32,636 nucleotides of DNA from an uncultured Solobacterium sp. (GTDB taxonomy: Bacteria > Bacillota_I > Bacilli_A > Erysipelotrichales > Erysipelotrichaceae). Within the stretch, counting starts at the first letter, position 1; each line of letters begins with the position of its first letter. The position numbers were made by a program, and so were the translations under genes. Location: positions 1 to 32,636 of the forward strand of contig URCJ01000021.1 of NCBI GenBank assembly GCA_900546285.1, in the 5' to 3' direction. The notes beneath the pieces are model-generated. The model worked only from the letters and a program-made list of their open reading frames with translations. It did no database searches and had not been told where the DNA came from. Shown one piece after another: positions 23,814 to 30,586 of this stretch.

Positions 23814-24409
23814 TGTATCCTGATAAATTTCAAAAAGTAATTGATATGTATGAAAGATTACCAGGAGTAGGTAATAAGACAGCACAAAGATTTGCGTTTA
23901 CTTTATTAAACTTAGACAATGAAACACTAGATGCTTATGCAGATATTTTAAGAGACTTAAAGAATCTCAAAAGATGCAAAGTCTGTGGCTTTTTAAGTGA
24001 TGATGATACCTGCCCAATCTGCAAAGATGAATCAAGAGATAAGAATATCATCATGGTGGTAGGTAGTGCTCAAGATCTAATCGCCATCGAAAAGACTAAT
24101 ACTTATAAAGGTACTTATCATATCTTAAATGGTCTATTATCTAGTTCTAAGGGCATATATCCTGAGGATTTAAATATAGATAACTTATTAAAGAGAATCA
24201 ATGATAATACCCAGGAAATAATAGTAGCCACACCGCCAACAATGGACGGGGAAATGACAGCACTATATTTAGATAAAGTATTAAAGAACAAGAATATCTT
24301 AGTAACAAGATTAGCTCATGGACTACCAATGGGAGCTAGTTTAGATTATACAGATGAATTAACTCTAATTAAGGCGATGACTAATCGTAAGAAAATAGAA
24401 GAAGAATGA
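23813..24409 (+). CDS. recR: Recombination protein RecR
   Basis: The 198-residue ring protein works with RecF and RecO. It has the N-terminal helix-hairpin-helix region LPGVGNKTAQRFAF, the four-Cys zinc finger (Cys55, Cys58, Cys67, Cys70) and a Toprim domain with IMVVGSAQDLIAIEKT and ATPPTMDGEMTALYL. Its ATG overlaps the dnaX stop by one base (TAATG). In most Bacillota a ybaB gene stands between dnaX and recR; it is absent here. The next gene overlaps the recR stop by four bases. Confidence 0.95.
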   Translation: MYPDKFQKVIDMYERLPGVGNKTAQRFAFTLLNLDNETLDAYADILRDLKNLKRCKVCGFLSDDDTCPICKDESRDKNIIMVVGSAQDLIAIEKTNTYKGTYHILNGLLSSSKGIYPEDLNIDNLLKRINDNTQEIIVATPPTMDGEMTALYLDKVLKNKNILVTRLAHGLPMGASLDYTDELTLIKAMTNRKKIEEE

Positions 24410-25533
24410 TATTATTAAAATCTTTTGATGAACAAAATAACTTCAATAATGCGATAGTACCATTATCATTAAACATTGATAAGCTTATTTTTGTATACCA
24501 TCATCAGATAGATAAAAGCAAATTTGAATACTGTACCAAAGTAATCAATAAATACAAAGATATTGAAATTCATTTTACTAAAGTTGATGAACAAAGCATA
24601 AGACAATACTTTAGTAATGAGACGATAGTTGATGTTAGTGCCAACAAGTATCTTTCATTAGTGTTGTGTGAAATGGCATTAAAAAGAAATAATCGTATTA
24701 TTTATTTTGATGAAGAAGAGAAGTGCATCAAGGATTATCGTAAACATGAGGTCTTAACTTCAAAGATTTTTAATTTTCAAATAGAAGACATTATCACTTT
24801 AAATGGTGGTCGTATTATATCTTCTATGCATAATCCTGTAAAAAATAGAAAAACAATAGAACTAATCTATAAGACTATTGAATATAGTAAGAATAATTAT
24901 TCTAACTTTATATCTTTTGTTTCGAAGATTAATAACTTAATTAATTATCTAGATCATAAAGATAATGATTATTATCTAGATGAAACAACAATTAAGAAAA
25001 TAACAAGTGATGAGAATTATCGCTATTTTAAAGATTTAAACTTATTTACAATTAAAGATAATACTCTAAGTTTCTTCAACAACGACATTAGAAGAATCTT
25101 TATGGTATCTGGTACTTTCTTAGAAAATTATATCTACAATAAATTAGTTGATAGTAAGTTATTTGATGATGTCTTGATGTCTTGTAACATCGAATTTTCA
25201 AGAACCCAAAATCTTTCAGTAAGATGTGAATTAGATTGTCTTGTAATAAAAGATAATTGTTTACTGTTTACTAGTATTAAATCTAACAAAGTGGATCCAA
25301 GTGATTTAAATGAAATAAAAGTTCATAATGTGATGTTTGGCAACGAATATTCAAAACCAGTTATTTGTCTTTATAGTGAACTAAGTGAAAATAGACCTCT
25401 AGTATATGCTAAGGGAGAAGAGCTTGGTATCTATATAATTGAGAAAAATGACTTTGAAAATGATGTCGCAAATAGATTTTTAGAGATAATTAACAATTCC
25501 TACCAGTATAATAATGGTATATGGCAGCGATAG
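24406..25533 (+). CDS. Card1-like DUF1887 protein (CARF plus degenerate PD-(D/E)XK nuclease domain)
   Basis: The 375-residue product has the length and layout of DUF1887/Card1/Can2 proteins: an N-terminal Rossmann-like CARF part (about 1-140), a middle winged segment and a C-terminal restriction-nuclease fold. The family marks GTFLENYIYNKL (Glu240) and CELDCLVIKDNCLLF (Glu275, Asp277) are clear. The final catalytic motif, normally ECK, reads SIK (Ser290, Lys292), so one metal-binding Glu is missing and nuclease activity is doubtful. Card1 enzymes cut DNA or RNA when cyclic tetra-adenylate from type III CRISPR binds, but no CRISPR locus is seen here. The ATG overlaps recR by four bases and the next gene by 13. 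Confidence 0.75.
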   Translation: MILLKSFDEQNNFNNAIVPLSLNIDKLIFVYHHQIDKSKFEYCTKVINKYKDIEIHFTKVDEQSIRQYFSNETIVDVSANKYLSLVLCEMALKRNNRIIYFDEEEKCIKDYRKHEVLTSKIFNFQIEDIITLNGGRIISSMHNPVKNRKTIELIYKTIEYSKNNYSNFISFVSKINNLINYLDHKDNDYYLDETTIKKITSDENYRYFKDLNLFTIKDNTLSFFNNDIRRIFMVSGTFLENYIYNKLVDSKLFDDVLMSCNIEFSRTQNLSVRCELDCLVIKDNCLLFTSIKSNKVDPSDLNEIKVHNVMFGNEYSKPVICLYSELSENRPLVYAKGEELGIYIIEKNDFENDVANRFLEIINNSYQYNNGIWQR

Positions 25534-26393
25534 CTTATATTACTGATTCTAAAATGTTAGATCATCATCGTTTAAATGCAGACACAACGATGAATTTTTG
25601 GCGTTTATCTCCAACATTATCATTATCTAATTTTAAAGTAGGTGATTTAATATTCTTCCTATCTAAAGACAAAATACATATGCGTGATGGAGAAAAGGGC
25701 ATTGTTGGCTATGGTAGAGTAGAGAGTTTGATTGTGAATAGTGTTAATACCATGTGGAACAAATTTGAACAAGAAAATGGTTATAACACTTGTGATGAAT
25801 TCAAGGAAGCAATCCTTAAAGTAAGCAAGGATCATAAGCTTCCATCTAAGATATCTTCTTTCTATTTAAAAGATGTTGTCTTCTTCCAAGCTCCTGCTTA
25901 TTTAAGTGAATTTGGTATGCCAATATCCAACAATGTTGAATCTTATGTTTATATTAATCCCGAGGAAATAGTAATTAAATTATTAGAATATGCCAAGGAT
26001 AATGTAGACTTGTGGTCAGGTGTTGAGAATGTTTGTGACAAGATTGATGATGAAGAATTAAAGTATGCGATTAGATTAGCTCATAATAGGATTGGTGATT
26101 TCAACTTATGTGATAAACAAAAGAAGGCAATCAAAATCATGCATAAGGTTAAACTTCTTAATCCTGAATTATCTTATGTTGGTAATTCAATTCTTGATTT
26201 AACTCTAGTGAATGAAAGAAATGTATTGATCGTTTTGTTTAATGATAATAACATGGACATAAGATTGTTAATAGGACAGTGTGAACTGTATCGTAAGTAT
26301 ATTGGTGAATATTATCCTAATGCGTTTAAGTTGTATTTTAAAGTAAGTAATAATGATAAGGAAGTAGAATATCTATTAAATAAATTTATATGA
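25521..26393 (+). CDS. Protein with N-terminal PUA/EVE-like domain
   Basis: The 290-residue protein is not clearly recognised. Its first 130 residues show the pattern of PUA-superfamily (EVE, ASCH, YTH) readers: FWRLSP (26-31), KVGDLIFFLS (39-48), GIVGYGRVES (60-69) and later FQAPAYLSEFG. These folds bind modified bases in DNA or RNA. The C-terminal half (about 160-290) is charged and mixed alpha/beta, with no motif I know; VNERNVLIVLF and MDIRLLIGQCELYRKYIGEYYPNAFKLYFKV-type strands could be a second nuclease-like or binding fold. It overlaps the Card1-like gene by 13 bases, so the two are translationally coupled and may act together. Confidence 0.5.
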   Translation: MAAIAYITDSKMLDHHRLNADTTMNFWRLSPTLSLSNFKVGDLIFFLSKDKIHMRDGEKGIVGYGRVESLIVNSVNTMWNKFEQENGYNTCDEFKEAILKVSKDHKLPSKISSFYLKDVVFFQAPAYLSEFGMPISNNVESYVYINPEEIVIKLLEYAKDNVDLWSGVENVCDKIDDEELKYAIRLAHNRIGDFNLCDKQKKAIKIMHKVKLLNPELSYVGNSILDLTLVNERNVLIVLFNDNNMDIRLLIGQCELYRKYIGEYYPNAFKLYFKVSNNDKEVEYLLNKFI

Positions 26394-26758
26394 GAGAGAA
26401 TAGTTTTGGAAAATATTTAGGTTTCACTTGTGTTAAGAACACAAAGGAAGAAACCATCTATGAAGTGGTTTTAAATGATAATATGTTAAATCCTTTTAAT
26501 GCCGTACATGGTGGTTTATTATATGCCTTATGTGATGAAGCCTGTGGTTATGCCTGTGGTTTAGTATATAAGATGCCAGTTACTGTTAATGCGAGTTTTA
26601 ATTATTTAAAGTCTGCTATGAATACATCTAAATTAAAAGCTGTTGTTCATCCTATTAAAGTTGGATCAACTTTAGCTGTGTTAGATGTAAATGTTTATGA
26701 TGATAAAGACTTACACTTATGTAATGGTACTTTTACTTATATGGAGATTAATAAATGA
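26390..26758 (+). CDS. PaaI-type hotdog thioesterase
   Basis: This 122-residue single-domain hotdog protein has the signature NAVHGGLLYALCDEACG, in which the Asn/Asp and His-Gly-Gly of PaaI/YbgC-type acyl-CoA thioesterases are visible, then VNASFNYLKSA. It would hydrolyse acyl-CoA or aryl-CoA thioesters; the substrate is unknown. ATGA overlap joins it to the preceding gene, and it overlaps the next gene in the same way. Its presence behind recR looks like operon growth, not function in repair. Confidence 0.85.
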   Translation: MRENSFGKYLGFTCVKNTKEETIYEVVLNDNMLNPFNAVHGGLLYALCDEACGYACGLVYKMPVTVNASFNYLKSAMNTSKLKAVVHPIKVGSTLAVLDVNVYDDKDLHLCNGTFTYMEINK

Positions 26759-27402
26759 ATAAGAAGCTAAAGTATATAATTCTTTTTCTATTAGCTATTG
26801 TATTAGGTTTAACAGGTAGAGTGATAATCAATCAATCAACTTTATTAGTTGATATAAATACACCAGTGCCTGATGGATTCTTACCTATCAATGATTATGT
26901 TTTAATTGATAAGAATACAAAAGAACCAGTTCAAAAGATTAAGACTTTGAAATATGAATATGAGAATGATTCATATGATTATAGTAGTAATCTAGAGACT
27001 ACTAAGGGCATTGATGCTCATTCTAGCTTTGAAGAATTTGTGAATGCTTATGGTGATTATGTAGCTACATATATCTTATGTCATAAGGTTACTAGTGATG
27101 ATTATAATGATGATATTAATTTAAATAATATCAAGGTTAAGACTTTCTATGATGAATATGTCAAGACTGAGAAGTGTAACTTAGATGATTTTAATATCAA
27201 TATTAATTTCTCTTGTTATACACAGTTGAATAATGTTTACTATACTCAAAGAGAATATGAAAAGTTAAGGGATAATGAAAACTTCTTTTGGAAGCTTAAG
27301 ATTAATGAATTTAGTTTACACTTCTCTTATATCTGTAAGAACTATGAATATAATAGTCATGGTGTAGGTATCTTTGATTATGTATCTTCATCAATGTGGT
27401 AA
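26755..27402 (+). CDS. Membrane-anchored extracytoplasmic protein of unknown function
   Basis: The 215-residue product starts with a Lys-rich segment and one hydrophobic helix (about residues 7-24, YIILFLLAIVLGLTGRVII), which is either a signal anchor or an uncleaved signal peptide. The rest is polar, rich in Asp, Asn and Tyr, with Cys residues in ILCHK, EKCNLDD, FSCYTQ and YICKN that could form disulfides outside the cell. I do not recognise a domain. It is the last gene of the dnaX operon (ATGA overlap before, terminator after). Confidence 0.6.
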   Translation: MNKKLKYIILFLLAIVLGLTGRVIINQSTLLVDINTPVPDGFLPINDYVLIDKNTKEPVQKIKTLKYEYENDSYDYSSNLETTKGIDAHSSFEEFVNAYGDYVATYILCHKVTSDDYNDDINLNNIKVKTFYDEYVKTEKCNLDDFNININFSCYTQLNNVYYTQREYEKLRDNENFFWKLKINEFSLHFSYICKNYEYNSHGVGIFDYVSSSMW

Positions 27403-27403
27403 T

Positions 27404-27428
27404 ATGCGAGCATTTGCTCGCTTTTTTT
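27404..27428 (+). terminator. Terminator of the dnaX-recR operon
   Basis: GCGAGCA and TGCTCGC form a perfect seven-base stem with a two-base centre (27406-27421), followed by seven T. Confidence 0.92.
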
Positions 27429-27512
27429 GTTTATATAATTAGTTTAATTCGCTTAATTTTCAATCTCTTTGAACATTTTTCATTAAATATTACGAACATA
27501 GAATTTAGTCCT

Positions 27513-27542
27513 TTAATTAGTCATACGCGTTTGACCAATTAA
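27513..27542. promoter_or_regulatory. 30-base operator-like inverted repeat
   Basis: TTAATTAGTCA (27513-27523) and TGACCAATTAA (27532-27542) are complementary except for one position, around an eight-base centre with ACGCGT. A smaller palindrome ATTACTT/AAGTAAT lies at 27588-27603. Both precede the zincin-like membrane protein gene. No promoter is clear. Confidence 0.4.
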
Positions 27543-27653
27543 TTATCAGCTAATATATGTTTATTATTTCAATCAGTTAGTAAGATAATTACTTTTAAGT
27601 AATACCATTTCTTTAAAATTATGTGTACAATCATTAATAGAGTGAGGGTTTAT

Positions 27654-28463
27654 ATGAAAGATAATTTTAAAAAAGGATTAAAAATAATAGAAACGGTATT
27701 TGCTGTACTATTTATCATATCGTTAGTATTTAACTTTATTGATAAGACAGTTATTAGCATGAATACTGCAAGAGTATTTGCGTTAATAGCAACTATACTT
27801 CATCTTGTTTCAATTGTTACTAAGAATTCAAAAGGTGATTATGCAATGTTAATTGTGTTTGCCTTGGCAGTAGCTGTACTAATTAGTGCATCATCAACAG
27901 TAGCTATTCATAAGAAAGACTATTATGATGAAAGTCCAACTGGTGTATTAAAAAGAGAAATCTACGATCAAAGTGGTGTTAATGTTTATTTCAACTTTGA
28001 TTTAATGGAAGATGAAAAGGTTAAGTTAACTTATACTAGTGACTATAACATAAGCGAGGAACAAGCTATAGAATCGTTAAAGATAATCAAAGAAGAATTA
28101 GCTAAATATGAAAAAGGACTTCCTTCTAAGATCTATCTAGTAAATGATTTTAAGATGAGAGGTGGCGATGAAGATGGTGCCTTCGTAGTCAGAAAGAATT
28201 TCATTATTCTTAATAATAATTCAGAAGATATTAGAGCAGAACTACATCACCAAATGGGCCATTCAATTGAAAACAAGTCTTATGACTTATTAAGCTTCTT
28301 TAAATTCAGAACTGTTAAATCATCATGTAACTTAGTATCAGATAAAGCCTGTGAAAACAATAATGAACTATTCGCTGAAACATGGAAGACTAAGGTATAT
28401 GATAATAAGACTACTGATTATTCAAATGCTTTAAGTGCTATATTTGATACATATTTAAAATAA
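27654..28463 (+). CDS. Membrane protein with degenerate zincin-like motif
   Basis: The 269-residue protein has three hydrophobic helices in its first 90 residues (about 8-30, 38-55 and 63-85) and then a domain probably outside the membrane. That domain contains RAELHHQMGHSIEN: a metalloprotease-like HExxH in which the catalytic Glu is Gln (His199, Gln200, His203), and a downstream NNELFAETW (Glu238, Glu242) that could supply the third zinc ligand as in gluzincins. It could bind zinc but would not be expected to cleave peptides. I start it at the ATG after GTGAGGG, five bases away, not at the earlier in-frame ATG. The role is unknown. Confidence 0.55.
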   Translation: MKDNFKKGLKIIETVFAVLFIISLVFNFIDKTVISMNTARVFALIATILHLVSIVTKNSKGDYAMLIVFALAVAVLISASSTVAIHKKDYYDESPTGVLKREIYDQSGVNVYFNFDLMEDEKVKLTYTSDYNISEEQAIESLKIIKEELAKYEKGLPSKIYLVNDFKMRGGDEDGAFVVRKNFIILNNNSEDIRAELHHQMGHSIENKSYDLLSFFKFRTVKSSCNLVSDKACENNNELFAETWKTKVYDNKTTDYSNALSAIFDTYLK

Positions 28464-28467
28464 AAGA

Positions 28468-28498
28468 AAAACGCGGTTTATTAATAAACCGCGTTTTT
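28468..28498. terminator. Bidirectional terminator
   Basis: A perfect 30-base palindrome (28468-28497) starts AAAACGCGGTTTA and is flanked by A on the left and T on the right. It ends the rightward zincin-like gene and the leftward permease gene, whose stop is 25 bases away. Confidence 0.92.
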
Positions 28499-28522
28499 AA
28501 AAACATATTTTAATTTTATCTA

Positions 28523-29890
28523 TTAAAGTTCCTTACCCTTACCACAGATCTTTCTAGTGATAATACCAACGATCATTGCTACAGCTAATGAAGTGATAGA
28601 GATAAGAGGTCCTTCAGTAACAGGATTGTAACCAAAGTTTAATACTAGGCCACCAATACCGCATACAAAGATTGCAGCTACTGGATACAGGTTCTTATTA
28701 TCGCTTAGGTCTACCTTAGCTAATAATTGAAGGCCACTTGCTGCGATAAAGCCATATAGCGCTACACAAGCACCACCCATTACACACTTAGGAATTGAAT
28801 TGATCAATGTGATAAATGGTGTGAAGAATGATAGTAGGATACAGCCAAATGATGTATAGAATAGTGTGCTTACAGAAGCGTTACCAGTAATAGCTACACA
28901 TGCTACTGATTCACCATATGTAGTATTAGCACAACAACCAAATACTGTACCAACGAATGAACCAATACCATCACCCATTAGAGTTTTATCTAGACCTGGA
29001 TCTGTAATTAAGTCTTTGTTGATAATGTTACTTACGTTCTTATGGTCACCAATATGTTCACATAATAGAACTACTGAAAGTGGAGCGAATACTAAGATTA
29101 AGTTAATGATTGCAGTTAAGTCAATTGGAAGATATTCACCGTTTGTTTGGATTGCTCTTAGAAGGAAAATCTTTGGATAATCCACAATTGAACTTAATGT
29201 AAATGGAACAAATGTTTTAGTAAATACTGAGAAATCTAAGATTTGTAAAGCAGCATTACCAGTCGCATTACCAATTAGAGTAAGTACAAGAGCTACTACA
29301 TAACCAACACCAATACCAATTACGAATGGGAATAGTTGCATAGACTTGCTTCCCTTAACTGATGCAACAACAATTGAGAAGAAAGTAATAAGACCAATTG
29401 CGATAGTAATCAAGCTATATTCACTACCACCATTAGTACTCATCCAGCTTGTAGCTGTACCTGATAAAGATAAACCGATTAAAGATACAATTGGTCCAGC
29501 AATAACTGCAGGAAGTAGTTTGTTTACCCAACCAGAGCCAACAGCTTTAATAATTAGTGCGAAGATTACATATACTAGAGCTGCGATACCAACACCGATT
29601 ATGACACCCCAATAACCATAACCTGATGAAATAGAAGTAGCATAAGCACCTAAGAAGGCAAATGAGCTTCCTAAGAAAACAGGACTCTTTTTCTTAGTAC
29701 AGAAGATATATACTAGAGTACCAATACCAGCACCTAGTAATGCAGCAGCAGGATCACTTGGTAGTCCATATTGAGTCATTAGAATTGGAACTAATAAAGT
29801 AGCTGCCATAATAGCGATCATTTCCTGTAACGCAAACATTAAGTTTTGTTTTACAGTAGGTTTGTCATTAATGTCATAAACAAGTTTCAT
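28523..29890 (-). CDS. NCS2 nucleobase permease, uracil-type
   Basis: The 455-residue transporter has about 12 to 14 hydrophobic helices and the NCS2 architecture. The loop CCANTTYGESVACVAITGNAS matches the TTYGEN motif of UraA/PyrP uracil permeases better than xanthine or urate carriers, and LLPAVIAGPIVSLIGLSL is a family helix. It should bring in uracil by proton symport. I start it at the ATG at 29890, six bases after AAAGGTGA, not three codons earlier. A pyr-style attenuator precedes it, so transcription is probably stopped when pyrimidines are plentiful. It faces the zincin-like gene across a shared terminator. Confidence 0.85.
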   Translation of the reverse strand: MKLVYDINDKPTVKQNLMFALQEMIAIMAATLLVPILMTQYGLPSDPAAALLGAGIGTLVYIFCTKKKSPVFLGSSFAFLGAYATSISSGYGYWGVIIGVGIAALVYVIFALIIKAVGSGWVNKLLPAVIAGPIVSLIGLSLSGTATSWMSTNGGSEYSLITIAIGLITFFSIVVASVKGSKSMQLFPFVIGIGVGYVVALVLTLIGNATGNAALQILDFSVFTKTFVPFTLSSIVDYPKIFLLRAIQTNGEYLPIDLTAIINLILVFAPLSVVLLCEHIGDHKNVSNIINKDLITDPGLDKTLMGDGIGSFVGTVFGCCANTTYGESVACVAITGNASVSTLFYTSFGCILLSFFTPFITLINSIPKCVMGGACVALYGFIAASGLQLLAKVDLSDNKNLYPVAAIFVCGIGGLVLNFGYNPVTEGPLISITSLAVAMIVGIITRKICGKGKEL

Positions 29891-29910
29891 AAATATCACC
29901 TTTCTCTAAC

Positions 29911-30018
29911 AAAAAACCTTGCCCTAATCTGATAGGCAAGGCTATATTTCCTTATAAAAAATATCTAATTTTAGTGCCCTTGCTGATATCTCGTATCAGA
30001 TTAAAGATGCTTTTTATC
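29911..30018 (-). ncRNA. Transcription attenuator of the permease leader
   Basis: Read leftward, the leader can form three exclusive structures. A terminator pairs CCTTGCC (29935-29941) with GGCAAGG (29917-29923) and runs into six T. An antiterminator pairs AATCTGATA (29994-30002) with TATCAGATT (29926-29934, in the terminator loop) and GCAAGG (29978-29983) with CCTTGC (29936-29941). A small 5' hairpin CTGATA/TATCAG (29983-29999) would block the antiterminator. This is the logic of PyrR attenuation, but I do not see the conserved PyrR loop sequence, so the ligand or protein is open. Confidence 0.75.
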
Positions 30019-30024
30019 TTTGCC

Positions 30025-30053
30025 ATGTTACCACCGATAAGGTGATGTGTCAA
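30025..30053 (-). promoter_or_regulatory. Promoter of the permease transcript
   Basis: TTGACA (30048-30053, minus strand), 17 bases, TAACAT (30025-30030). Transcription would begin near 30018 and include the whole attenuator. Confidence 0.8.
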
Positions 30054-30103
30054 TCATAATTAAATATAATAAAATATACATGGATAAAGGAGAATTCTAA
30101 AAT

Positions 30104-30478
30104 ATGAATAAAGTAATTAACAGTGAAAAAGCACCAGCTGCAATTGGCCCTTACTCACAAGCAATTGAATCAAATGGTTTTGTCTACGTATCAGGACAAT
30201 TACCAATCAACACAGAAACAGGCACAATGCCAGAAACTATTGAGGAACAAACAGCTCAATCATTAAGTAACATTAAGTCAATTCTTGAAGCTGCAAGTCT
30301 TTCAATGAATAATGTAGTTAAGACTACTGTTCTTATGACTAACTTAGGTGATTTTACTAAGATGAATGAAGTATATGGTACTTTCTTCTCTGGTGCATAT
30401 CCTGCTAGAGCTGCTTACCAAGTAGTGGCACTACCTAAGGGTGCTATGGTTGAAATAGAAGCTGTTGTGTCTAAGTAA
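30104..30478 (+). CDS. ridA: RidA-family enamine/imine deaminase
   Basis: This 124-residue YjgF/YER057c/UK114 protein forms trimers and hydrolyses reactive 2-aminoacrylate-type enamines made by PLP enzymes. Family residues are present: AAIGPYSQA, VSGQLPIN, ARAAYQVVALPKGAMVEIEAV with the substrate Arg102 and the C-terminal Glu. AAGGAG lies 11 bases before the ATG, longer than usual. A TATAAT (30065-30070) lies upstream, back to back with the permease promoter. It has its own terminator and is a single-gene unit. Confidence 0.93.
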   Translation: MNKVINSEKAPAAIGPYSQAIESNGFVYVSGQLPINTETGTMPETIEEQTAQSLSNIKSILEAASLSMNNVVKTTVLMTNLGDFTKMNEVYGTFFSGAYPARAAYQVVALPKGAMVEIEAVVSK

Positions 30479-30498
30479 AATAAATTTATAAAATCAAC

Positions 30499-30545
30499 AA
30501 AGTCGGACATAATCTTTATTTAGGACTATGACCGACTTTTAATTA
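30499..30545 (+). terminator. ridA terminator
   Basis: AAAGTCGGACATA (30499-30511) pairs with TATGACCGACTTTT (about 30527-30540) with one A-A mismatch, followed by TTTTAATT. Confidence 0.75.
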
Positions 30546-30586
30546 GCGCATTAATAAAAAAATATAAACTTATAATACATGTAGCA

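Noticed and set aside
29900..30053. Known purine (xpt-type) riboswitch before the permease
   Set aside because: The conserved core bases of the purine riboswitch are missing, and the permease has the uracil-type TTYGE motif.
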